Shown here: one piece after another, positions 45,556 through 56,021 of the stretch
How the letters are laid out: each line of letters begins with the position of its first letter
Position numbering within the stretch: position 1 is the first letter of the stretch
From: Schistosoma mansoni
Taxonomy: Eukaryota; Platyhelminthes; Trematoda; Strigeidida; Schistosomatidae
Length of the DNA: 64,000 nucleotides
Assembly: GCF_000237925.1 (NCBI RefSeq)
Contig: NW_017385987.1
Location: 3,472,001 to 3,536,000, forward strand
Direction: 5' to 3'
Position numbers and translations under genes: made by a program
The notes under the pieces: generated by a model
Told to the model about the DNA's origin: nothing
The model's database searches: none
Seen by the model: only the letters and a program-made list of their open reading frames with translations

Positions 45556-46585
45556 CAAATCTAATTCAAACATGATTTTCGTTATGTTGGAGCGATCCTG
45601 AAAATTTCTCGCAATAGACATGACAAGCTCAGGAAACATTAAGAAGCATTTTATTCAATTAGCGTTTAACTAGGAGTTTTGCTAGAAACATCGCGAAAGT
45701 GAAAAGTCACATGTACAGTTTCTGACTGACTGATTGCTACACTGCTACTATGTATTGTAGCATTCCAGAATTTTCAGGAAAACCCAAAGACTTCTAAAAT
45801 ACTATAAAAACACTATATTTTATGTACATAAAGGAACCTTTGGAGTAAAGTGTTTCTCGCCTTTTTTGCGCCTTTTCTCTCCTGTTCAAGTTGCTGTATA
45901 GATTTGGCTTCGGGGTTCAAGATTAGCTTAGGATCCGAGTGGAGCGTTCAATCAACAAGACTTATCACGTTATTTTGATATCTTCAGATTTACTAAGTGT
46001 ATTATTATTATTTATACCACATTAGGTTAATATGATTATGCATGTACTTGTACATGATTGGTATGAAAGTACATTTTTTAAAAAAAATTTTATTTTATCA
46101 ACAAAATCATTTTAAAATGAAGTATACATCAGTTACTTACAATTTCACTACTCAGCCTTCAACTCAAAATAGATCAGATACATCAATAACTTTCTTTATG
46201 TTCACTATATATAAAGTTATTTATTATATTCTAGTTACACAAACGAGAATAAAAAACAGTTATACATTTAAAATAGTTCACCTTTTTATAATATTAGATG
46301 ATCTGTTGCTGACCTTAATTATTCTCAGAAAGAGTGTCATATGATTGAATTTCTTTCAAAATAAATAAACAATAGAATAAATCTATTCTTCAGAATACTT
46401 TAGCTTTTATAAAGAGGTTAATTATCTTTCCGGTCTATATTATATTGCTAAACATTTACGTAATCTTACTTTATTAAGAGATTTAATAAAGCTGATATAT
46501 TATCATTATGATTATTCAACTTGATGAATATATATAGGATCTTAACTATTTTGAGTCTGACGAGGAGGGATCATGGATGCGCACT
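45556..46585 (+). repeat. Left arm of a young large inverted repeat
   Basis: Pairs with 47400-48045. The inner ~590 bases (about 45985-46585) match the right arm almost base for base. The outer ~45 bases (45556-45600) also match, but between them the left arm carries a solo LTR that the right arm lacks. A 100-codon open frame (46042-46344) is present in both arms (106 codons in the right) but is AT-rich and low-complexity, so it is not called a gene. Confidence 0.85.
45598..45978 (+). mobile_element. Solo LTR, gypsy-like (tentative), fossil
   Basis: Homologous to the LTR at 35053-35343 in its second half (CTATAAAAACACTATATTTT then ATGTACATAAAGGAACC). It begins TGAAAATTTCTCG and ends about ATCTTCA. 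It lies inside the left arm of the inverted repeat and is absent from the right arm, so it is younger than the duplication. No internal coding region. Confidence 0.6.
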
Positions 46586-46690
46586 TCTGAGGACTCCCAT
46601 ACTAAGACGAAACGGCTATCCAGTGCTTCGAGGTTTTCCATGGTGGTCTAGCTACCTTTTGACTCATGATCTCAACTATTGAAATTGTTA
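46556..46690 (+). mobile_element. SINE 3' half with hammerhead blocks, left arm
   Basis: Starts at GAGGAGGGATCATGGATGCG and includes CTTCTGAGGACTCCC, AAGACGAAACGG, CTATCCAGTGCTTCG and the 3' end TTTTGACTCATGATCTCAAC. The tRNA-like head is missing. CTGAGGA and GAAA are intact; stem II and the cleavage triplet (TATC in place of GTC) are altered. Confidence 0.7.
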
Positions 46691-47261
46691 ACTATTTGTT
46701 CAGTGTCAAATAGAAAACATTCAAATGTTATATAATTTATTGTTTCATCTATTTTTAATTTGAAACAAATTAATGAATTAATTATAATGTAATTGTTTTA
46801 ATATACTGAATAGAATATATAATAGACTACTTAAAATGATTATTTCATTTTAATCATGAGTTTAATATAAAAATATGATGGTCATAAGTAAAATATTCCG
46901 GTCATACTTTAGTTCATTTTTTGTTTTCTCTTTTTTTTATATAAAAAGGTATAGTTGAAATGAAACCCTCCTTGTCCATTGAAAACATGAATGATTTAGA
47001 TAGTAGTATAATGATAATAATAATAATAATAATTCATATTAATAAATTAATTAAATATTCAATTATTCATTATTCATTAAAAATGTAATTTATTCTTTAC
47101 AAAAAGAATTTAATAAAATAAATTAATGAATATTTTAAACTTTAAACTATGAGAAAGATTTTTTTTAAATTTCTATGATATAATAGACAGAACACAATGT
47201 GGTAAGAAACTTATTACGGTTTAATATCAGAAAGAGGTTTTTGGAAATAATAAAAATTTAA
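46691..47261. other. Spacer of the large inverted repeat
   Basis: Extremely AT-rich, with an (AAT)n run at about 47007-47033. No gene. Confidence 0.5.
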
Positions 47262-47420
47262 TAGTTGAGTTCATGAATCAATTGAAGCTAGATCCCTATG
47301 GACGGCCATTTCGTCCTAGTATGGGACTCCTTAACAGTGCGAATTCACGATCTCACCTCAAAACTGATAAATTTTTTAATTAAACTAGTAAATTATGGAT
47401 GCGCATCCATGATCCCTCCT
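47262..47420 (-). mobile_element. SINE 3' half with hammerhead blocks, right arm
   Basis: Minus-strand 3' part (TGAATCAATTGAAGCTAGAT; GGACGGCCATTTCGTCCTAG), with blocks read on the minus strand as GTTAAGGAGTCCC...GGACGAAATGGCCGTCC. CTGAGGA is eroded to GTTAAGGA. A second piece (GATGCGCATCCATGATCCCT) lies at the start of the right arm. Together with the SINE at 46556 it occupies the centre of the large inverted repeat. Confidence 0.65.
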
Positions 47421-48045
47421 CGTCAGACTCAAAATAGTTAAGATCCTATATATATTCATCAAGTTGAATAATCATAATGATAATATATCAGCTTTATTAA
47501 ATCTCTTAATAAAGTAAGATTACGTAAATGTTTAGCAATATAATATAGACCGGAAAGATAATTAACCTCTTTATAAAAGCTAAAGTATTCTGAAGAATAG
47601 ATTTATTCTATTGTTTATTTATTTTGAAAGAAATTCAATCATATGACACTCTTTCTGAGAATAATTAAGGTCAGCAACAGATCATCTAATATTATAAAAA
47701 GGTGAACTATTTTAAATGTATAACTGTTTTTTATTCTCGTTTGTGTAACTAGAATATAATAAATAACTTTATATATAGTGAACATAAATAAAGTTATTGA
47801 TGTATCTGATCTATTTTGAGTTGAAGGCTGAGTAGTGAAATTGTAAGTAACTGATGTATACTTCATTTTAAAATGATTTTGTTGATAAAATAAATTTTTA
47901 AAAAAAAATGTACTTTCATACCAATCATGTACAAGTACGTACATAATCATATTAACCAAGTGTGGTATAAATAATAATACATTTAGTAGATCAGGATAGC
48001 CCCAACATAACGTAAATCATGTTTCAATTAGATTGGACTTGTAAC
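47400..48045 (-). repeat. Right arm of a young large inverted repeat
   Basis: Near-identical reverse complement of 45556-46585 without the LTR. The empty site reads TATCCTGATCTACTAAATG on the minus strand, so the pre-insertion sequence of the left arm can be read directly here. Confidence 0.85.
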
Positions 48046-48049
48046 AACT

Positions 48050-49380
48050 GATGAATATGAACTGTGGGACTATTAAAAAAAAGAAAAAGAAGCCATATCG
48101 TCGTAAATAAATTTATTTGGTTCATTATAGAACTACTTAGTAATACGTATACATTACTTGTTTTACTGAAACAAATCAAAGTTATGTCACTTATATAACA
48201 TGTAATGCTTCAAATAAAATGTGGTACATTTTTTGAACAGTCATATAAAATCATAACGAAATTTGTCAAAGTAACTTGTAACAATAGGTTAACTAACATA
48301 TAGAACATTTTGTCATTTTCTTAACTATCACTGTAATGTCTAATACGTTATGCATGTCAAATTGTCAACATGATTAAAGTAAAAAAGAAAAAAAGTAGTT
48401 TAGACAGCATTATAGACGTTTTCTGTGAGATGCATGTTCTACATAAATTTTTTTATTTAGAAAATTGTTAACTGTATTATATTCAGCTTAAATAGATCAG
48501 GTTCATTCAATATGCACAATTTAAAAAGCAATAATATTAATCATCAAAATATAAAAAAATTATTAAACTTAGTTAAATTATGTCACTACTTATTTGAGTA
48601 CTATAGTCATTACAACTATTTGTTGTAAAAAGAAGAGGGAAAAAGGGAGAAAGGGAATACAGTGGAGAGAATAATTTCCTGTTCATATGACCATTATCTT
48701 TTGACATTTATCTTATGATTTATGAGATTTCCCTTCATAATAAATATTAGTTGAACTGATTTAATTAATGATGATTGTAATAGAGATAGACTTATTTAGA
48801 TATCAATTATACCAATCGGTTATTATGAATATTTCTAGAAATATTCATAACTAAATTAGAAGCAGAAGCGATTTATATATGGGTGAATAAGAATAGCCTA
48901 AACAGAAAGGATGGTTTTTCAGCTAGCAACTATTTGGCAAATATTCATTAACAAGTAATTGGACCCTTTCTTTTTTATTCAACCTGTTTATTTTACATGA
49001 ATCATTATTTGGACTGAAATCAATATGAGTTATGTTTAGCATTACAATTATGTTTTTGATGATTCTCATTTTTTTAATTGCAATTCAATGATTCAGAAAC
49101 AATTTTTCAACCTTCAATTTGCACTTTTATTTTCTCCTTCATATAGAAACATATTAACACCGAATATCGTTCATTATTAACTCATTCTTACACATAGATA
49201 CACACACAATCCATCCAGTCTTCTTTTATTTCATATCATGAACTTTTCACTTGATTCTCATTTAACTGACTCATATTATCCTTTTTACAAGAATTCAACA
49301 TCCAAATATGACTGGTTTAACGTAGTATAGATTTTGATATGATTTTTAAAAAAGCACTACAGATATATTTTTGATGATTT
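48050..49380. other. Intergenic; nothing recognised
   Basis: AT-rich. A short perfect palindrome GAATATTTCTAGAAATATTC lies at 48828-48847. No gene or RNA. Confidence 0.4.
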
Positions 49381-49384
49381 TGAT

Positions 49385-49500
49385 TTTGATTATTACCCTG
49401 AAGATGTCCGGATAAGTTAGCTGGACGAAACGTTGGAATTATTTAAATTTCAATCGCTGAGATTATTTCATATATAATATTCAAATATAATAGGTAAGAA
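49385..49500 (+). repeat. Penelope-like end with well-preserved hammerhead-like motif
   Basis: CTGAAGA (49398-49404), then one T, then stem GTCCGG (49406-49411) pairing with CTGGAC (49421-49426), then GAAACGTTGG (49427-49436). Downstream, AATCGCTGAGATTATTTCAT parallels the sequence after the motif at 41700. Known minimal hammerheads in Penelope-like elements have the same order, with stem III reduced to A-C/G-T. Confidence 0.6.
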
Positions 49501-49504
49501 TTTT

Positions 49505-52360
49505 CTTTTAATTTTCCTTTAATCTTAAGCAAGTGTATATTATAGAGAATCTCTAACCTCATAACATCATTCATGTCGCATGGTGCACAAAACTGTCTTT
49601 TTTTGTCATATCAGAAATAATTCATAAGTATATCGTACACTTTGTTGTTTCTAACTTCCAAATCAAGGAAGGGTATCTTATAAAATAAGAAGACGATGAA
49701 GATGCATCAAAAAGTACACATTTCCTAAACTAAATATAAAAATTAAAAAGTCATATTATCCAGCTATAATAAATATGTTTCTTCGAACGACGTAATGGCG
49801 CATGATAAAGGAGCTAGCGATTTCAAGAAAACCATTGAAGTATTAAGGAATTTATCTGCTAACTATCAATAGGTCTTCTCTATGTGACAGACTTTAAAGT
49901 GAAAATTTAATTCATTTTGTTTGAACTGATTTTTTGACCGATTGGTACACAGACAGCACAGCATATAATAGCCTTTATTGTAGACTGTATTGGTAGATAG
50001 ATGGTACATGTTACAATCTAGAATTTTGTGTTAAAGACAATGTCATAGTATAACCCTCATGTATAGTAATGAATATCTGATTTTCATTCCCCTGGTATCG
50101 ATTAAGCTTTAATTTGGAAATTTGAGTTCTCCTTGCTATTGTCTCTCATCGGATAAATTTGAATGAGATTTAATGTTAATATGATTTGTATCATCAAATT
50201 CTTTTACTGAATAAATGAAATTGAATAACGTCAAAGTTATGGATAGATGACCAAGTAATAAAACACTGGGCTAGTGATGGACTTTCGCTAATTGTCGACA
50301 TTCGGTTCGACTGTCTGAAGAAACGGACATACTCTTAGTTGAAAATGTAGCTTAATTTCCTGATGGTCATGTAGCTATATTTATAAATTATTTATACACT
50401 GGAAATTCAGTTAGTCAATAAAATCTTCCATTCAATCTTGGTTTTGCCACTCAAATATTTAGTTCGGATATGCATATAGAAAGCGTACATATCAATAACA
50501 AACTCAGATGACCTCAAATCACAATGAACGGTATATATTGTTTGTATATTAAAAAACTAAGTACATGGAGATAGAAAAAATAAAGCATCAGACTTTTGTC
50601 AAGTATTAGTAAAATCACGGGAAACAGTAATAAAATATGATGAATTTATCGTTACCTTCAGACATTATTATTCTTGCACCTCATTTCAATTTGAAAGGGA
50701 ACACAGTATGATGAAAGTTTGTATATTCTGAAGGTTTTCATTGGCAGTCGTATATTTGTGGTAGTTAGAGGGCGCTCTGGCCTATTCAGTGATTAATATA
50801 TTCCATAAGCCTCAATATAATCTCCAAACGAATCGATGAATATAGCGTCAAAATCCATTTATATGGATTGATAACTATATCCAAATCTTGAAAACCTGGG
50901 AAGTAATTATGCAAATGCTTAAAAATGATCTGAAGACTTGTTAAATATGACTGTACAATTGATGCAAACAAAAAACCAATCAAGGGCATTTCTAAAACCT
51001 TGTAAAATCCATAGGGCGATGTTCAGGTTCATGAGATTAACTTGTAGACGTACAATTTCGTAAGGGCTTCTGATAAGTACTGTCTGTCTAAACCAAAGTA
51101 GGTAAAACAGAATCTGACCGTGTATTCAAATACCTAGAAGTTGCGTGTGCTTGTTGTTATTTCACGATAAATGTCCTGGGAAATTCGAACAAATCTAAAG
51201 GTAAAGTATCACCTTTATTCTATGATTCATAATGTCATCGGAATCCCTTGATAGGTTCTAATTAAATCCCCTATAAGAAATAAAATAGGTTCACAGTGTG
51301 ATACTGAATAAAATTATCTACATTTTGGACAGGATAGAGGTCAGATAACGTCACGGTTGTGTAAGTGAAACTCGACGTTGGTTGGTTGATATTCCAGAAA
51401 GAATTACTGGAGCACGTGATAGATATGAAAAATAATATTTTCAGTTTACATTGTATGTAACCAGAATTTCCACTCGTAATAAATATATTTTATTAGCTCT
51501 TTCTTGCATTGAATTTATCCTGACGTCAACAATATAATCCCTGATAATTTGGCTAACCGAATCACTAAATAAAAAACGTCTACATAACTTAACAACATAC
51601 ATCTATGGTGAATGACTATCTATAGCACAGTATTTCGATTTATAATCTAAGCGATGATTTATGTATTTTATTGTTAGTATCTTTTATAACATTCTTGGAC
51701 ATTTTAATACAATTGAGAACATATGATTTCATCACCACTTACAAAACAACGTTCATTGTAAATTTCATCGAAATACCTGTTTGATAATTTCAAATGAACT
51801 TTAATCTCAAATGTACATAGTCAATAGCCTATAGTTTACAAACAATGTAGATTGTCGGGAATCACTTATTACAGTAGTTTGAAGTGAATTTCCTGAGATT
51901 TATTGATTCATTAGAATTTAGAATTACTGGAAATATTTAGTGTTATTTATATTTCCATTTACATAATGTTATGACGGTCCTTATTCTTGTTCACATGAAT
52001 GGGACGTTAATTTATCTTAGACGAATATCTACACTAGATTCCCTCCCAGTGTCTACTCTACACGACTTCAACACAACTCAGATCAAGAACACGTGATTAG
52101 CCTGACTAGAACGTAAATATATTTCCACACCCGAACCCGACACAATCCAACAACAATCAATAATCGATCAATAATAATAAGTAATAAGGATAAGGGAATA
52201 GATAACTCATCTGACATTTGTCAGACTATCTACATGTCTGACTAAGCAGACAACTAATCATTATTATTCTCGCCCACATATCACATAATTCATGACACAG
52301 TTAAATCTTCTAATCATTATCCAATTATTCAAAGATATTTATAATATAGTCAATTACAAA
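49505..52360. other. Intergenic; nothing recognised
   Basis: AT-rich. A stretch around 50115-50240 resembles 55660-55795 (AGTTCTC...ATCGGATAAATTTGA and AAAGTTATGGA), a possible old dispersed repeat. No gene. Confidence 0.4.
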
Positions 52361-52365
52361 TCCCT

Positions 52366-53107
52366 CCTAACCCACAAACACGAACAAATACACACAAAGA
52401 CAACTAATGTAGCAGCAGCCTCTGCATCAATAGGCCTCAACACACACAAAGTAAAAAGCGAGATTCTCAAATACAACACGGAGAACACCAAGCCAGCCAC
52501 ACTTGATGGCGAAACTCTGGAAGATGTGGAAACATTCACGTACCTGGGAAGCATCAGTGATAAACAAGGAGGATCTGATGCAGATGTAAAGGTGAGTATT
52601 AACAAAGCAAGGACCGCATTCCTACAATTGAAAAACATGTGGAACTCTTAACAACTGTCTACTAATATCAAAGTGAGAATCTTCAATATGAACGTCAAGA
52701 CAGTCAGTCCAACTGTACGGAGCTGAAATGTGGAGAACTACTACAACCATCATAAAAAAGGTAGAAGTATTTATAAACAGTTGTCTACGCAAAATAATCA
52801 TCCTGATACCATCAGGAACAGCCTCCTATGGAAGAGGAAATTAAGAAAAGATGTTGAAAGTGGGTAGGACATACATTGAGGAAATCACCAAGCTGTATCA
52901 CGAGGTATGTGATAAATTGGAATCAGGGAAGGAAGCGGGAAAGAGGAAAGCCAAATAACACATTACTCCTGGAAATAGAAGCAGATATGAAAAAGATGAA
53001 TGTTAATTGGAAAGAACTGTAAAACACTGTCCAGGACATGGTTTGATGGAGAATGCTGGTGGGCGGCCTGTGCTCCTCCACGAAGGGTAACAGGCGTAAG
53101 TAAGTTA
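52366..53107 (+). mobile_element. RTE-clade (SR2-type) LINE, 5'-truncated 3' end
   Basis: Begins within THEQIHTKTTNVAAASASIG and continues ETLEDVETFTYLGSISDKQG, DADVKVSINKARTAFLQLK, then after a stop and frame changes the C-terminal part to the end CTCCACGAAGGGTAACAGGC followed by GTAAGTAAGTTAG. A 5'-truncated copy ending in the family's short repeat tail is the ordinary product of target-primed reverse transcription. Confidence 0.88.
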
Positions 53108-53434
53108 GCAAGCAATGACAAATGTGATCTATGAGAAAGATAAGTTAAGATATTTTGACTGCACAACATTGTTATACATGCTCTTATATTGTTTATGTGC
53201 TGCTTTGACCTTAATTTGAAGCAAGTTTATAAAACAACAGATCACAAAGTATTCACGTAGGTGTATGCTTTAAAAATTGCAATATAAACTCATATTTTAT
53301 ATTGGTGGAAATACAATAATTTAATTACACTGGGCGTTTTGAGAACTATTGTTTTGGACATGTACGTTTGCTAATATTATTAAAATCACCTCAACATAGT
53401 CTGCTTTGTAGATTCATTTATATTATTAGACAAC

Positions 53435-53511
53435 TCCTAAGAAGGGCCACTGAAATATCAATAACCTTATATATATAAGGTTATTAATATTTCAGTGGCC
53501 CTTCTTTAGGA
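53435..53511. repeat. Near-perfect 77-bp hairpin
   Basis: TCCTAAGAAGGGCCACTGAA reads outward-in and is mirrored by TTCAGTGGCCCTTCTTTAGG, with TTATATATATAA at the centre. Arms of ~37 bases differ by one substitution and one inserted T. No ORF, and no second copy seen in this window. Confidence 0.85.
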
Positions 53512-53514
53512 CCT

Positions 53515-55105
53515 CTCTAATTATTTATTAACTAAAGTTTTTCTACCTACCCTATTAATTAACAAGTCAGTAGGTGAATGTATTATGTAGCTGTGTCTAT
53601 GTGTAAGATATTTTATATTGTTTGACTTTAGAACTAATTTTTACACTTGTTATTTGTTTTATTTATTAGGACGTATTTCTTAGTATACAGTGAAGATTAT
53701 GTGGTGAGTGATGAATTTGATATTATGTTTCGTTTTATTCTTTAAAAGAATTCATCATTAGGAAATTCTATTTCCTAAAAGGTGAAACGATACTTTTACG
53801 CGTTGAAATTATATGATTCTGATATGGTGTATAAGTAATGGGGTTATAAGTAAGAAATACCCTTTCAATTAGTTACAGACTATTTATACGTAATTGTCGT
53901 GCTTTAAATGTAGATTGGAACCTTTCGTAAATTGTTGACTGAACTTCCAAAGTTTTAAAACTGCATCAAGTGTTAAAGATATGACACTTGTTGAGGAGAA
54001 TTTCACATCCACTTTTCATCATGACAGATAGTCATTAACTATGTGACACCAATTTAAAGAACACCAAATCTTCATTGCAAAAGGAATACCAGGGACATAT
54101 GTAGGTGAGTTATACAAAATGGGCAATATTCATAGTTCCTTAGCTTTTGCACATAGACGAGTTCGAGGAATAAAATTCGTAAAGTCTTCCATACACCTCA
54201 TTCTAAGTCTTTTTAAATGTTTAAATGGCCGGTTATCCAAAAACACATGGCTTCCATGAAACTGACAACATACATGAAGTAAGTGTTATAGAAGATAATT
54301 TCGCAAATAATGAAAAACAGAATTTTTTAAATCTTTACATAATTCAAAACAGACTGAAAAGGGAAAACGTTAACTGAGTTGTCAGCCTACTCGTTTGAGG
54401 AGGTAAATACCTGGACAGAAATAGAGCATGATTACACGCCTAGGGACATCTAGCTGACCGGTATATATTAGCACTAGAAATATTTAAAGTCCCTAACAAG
54501 GAAATTTGCGAAATGGTGTTTTGTTTTAATGTATGACAGTGCTGGCAACTGAAGATGTATCCCACTGAAAAACGGGCTTTCAAGCAGCTTAGTCACTCTC
54601 TTCAATTAACTCTCTTAATGAAAAACTTTTTAAACATTACAAATACGTGATAAACTGACTAGGAGAACCGAACCTAATTTTAGACATATTGGTAAAAGCT
54701 TTCCGAAAGATCCGAATTCATTTCAACGGCTTTGTAGACGACCTAACTTTTTAGTTTGTCAACAAAGGATTTATTTTATCATTGTGTCTGTGAAACTATG
54801 AAGGTGAAGTGGTAATTAAAATCCATATCTGTCTAGTTTAAAGCTTCACATTGGCACACAGATATAACGATAAACAGGTAAATACAGAACTTCGTAAGTA
54901 CATAATAAATATAATTGAAGAGTTGGTTTCAGTGGAATTCCATACGTTTAATCAAACGAAAAGTAAAACTGATTTGTACATTGACAATATGGGATTTGAT
55001 CATTTTCACTGTCAACTCGACCGGTCAAAAAGTGTTACGTATAACAATCTGCATAGTTATTATAAAGATGAATTCATAGTAATATCTAATTGTGTAGAAT
55101 TGGAC
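53515..55105. other. Intergenic; nothing recognised
   Basis: An open frame beginning at 54851 runs into the R-family repeat at ~55108. Its first ~85 codons show no family resemblance and no splice context, so it is not called. Confidence 0.35.
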
Positions 55106-55107
55106 TG

Positions 55108-55640
55108 GCCCCTAAATTCCCTGGCACGGCAGAGAATGGGGAGGGCCTGCCCTCTCTCTCGAAATGCTCTCACACGGCCACGCGTATTTTGCCTCTGCCA
55201 AGGAAGTCTTACTCACTGCCTTCTCGTGGCATTACTGTTGTTTACGAAATTGAGAGGACGAAAAGCGAATGTCCGGCGCTTTAACCGGGTTAGTGAATAT
55301 GGAGGATCCACCTAGCTGAGTTGGAAAACCCTGATTCCAAACCAATGGTGCACATGGGCCGGCTCCAGTATCCTGAGGGAAAAAATGGCGTATGAATCAA
55401 TTGTTGGTCACCGACCACCAGAGGACTGCATCTCCTTACATCGCTCCACTACCTTGTGGATTAGACCTTTAGGTCAAAGGCTCCGGGTGTAGCCTCCTAA
55501 GAAAACCACCTGCTTCGGTCTGGGCACCCTGAGAGTATCATAGCCCTTACACATTTAAATAAAGTGATAATTTTTTGTGTGGCGTATATCTGGTGCCCCC
55601 TTGTACCAATATTTGTGTGTTCAAATAAATAAATAATGTC
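55108..55640 (+). repeat. R-family retroposon-like repeat
   Basis: Plus-orientation copy from CCCTAAATTCCCTGGCACGG to CTGGTGCCCCCTTGTACCAA and TTTGTGTGTTCAAATAAATA. It is near full length and ends upstream of GCNT-B, oriented toward it. Confidence 0.75.
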
Positions 55641-56021
55641 TTAATATGTAAATTTAGGTTCTCTTTAGTATTGCCTTTCATAGGATAAATTTGAAAGCGA
55701 TATAATCAATGTATAATTTGTGCAACTCAGTGTTTCTGTTCAACAAATAAAATAGAATAACAACAAAGGATAAAAGTTATGGAAAGAAGACAATTAGTGT
55801 ACACTTTTCACACATAGAGTAACTAAATACAAACGTAAAATATTAGACACTTAAGAATATCGAAAAGCTTCTGTACAATAACTCAATTTCGTCTTTCATG
55901 TAGAGGAATTAGTAATGTTGTTTATGATACTGAGCACTGAAATTATGATACCTGTATACGTAGGATAAAAAACATGTTGTATTCCACTGTTTCAGTAACT
56001 AAATAACATTAATTATTACTT

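Noticed and set aside
46042-47959. Matching 100- and 106-codon open frames in opposite orientation
   Set aside because: They are the same sequence in the two arms of a young inverted repeat. The translation is AT-driven and low in complexity, with no family resemblance or splice context.
54851-55315. 154-codon open frame upstream of GCNT-B
   Set aside because: Its second half is R-family repeat and its first half has no recognisable family or exon boundaries.
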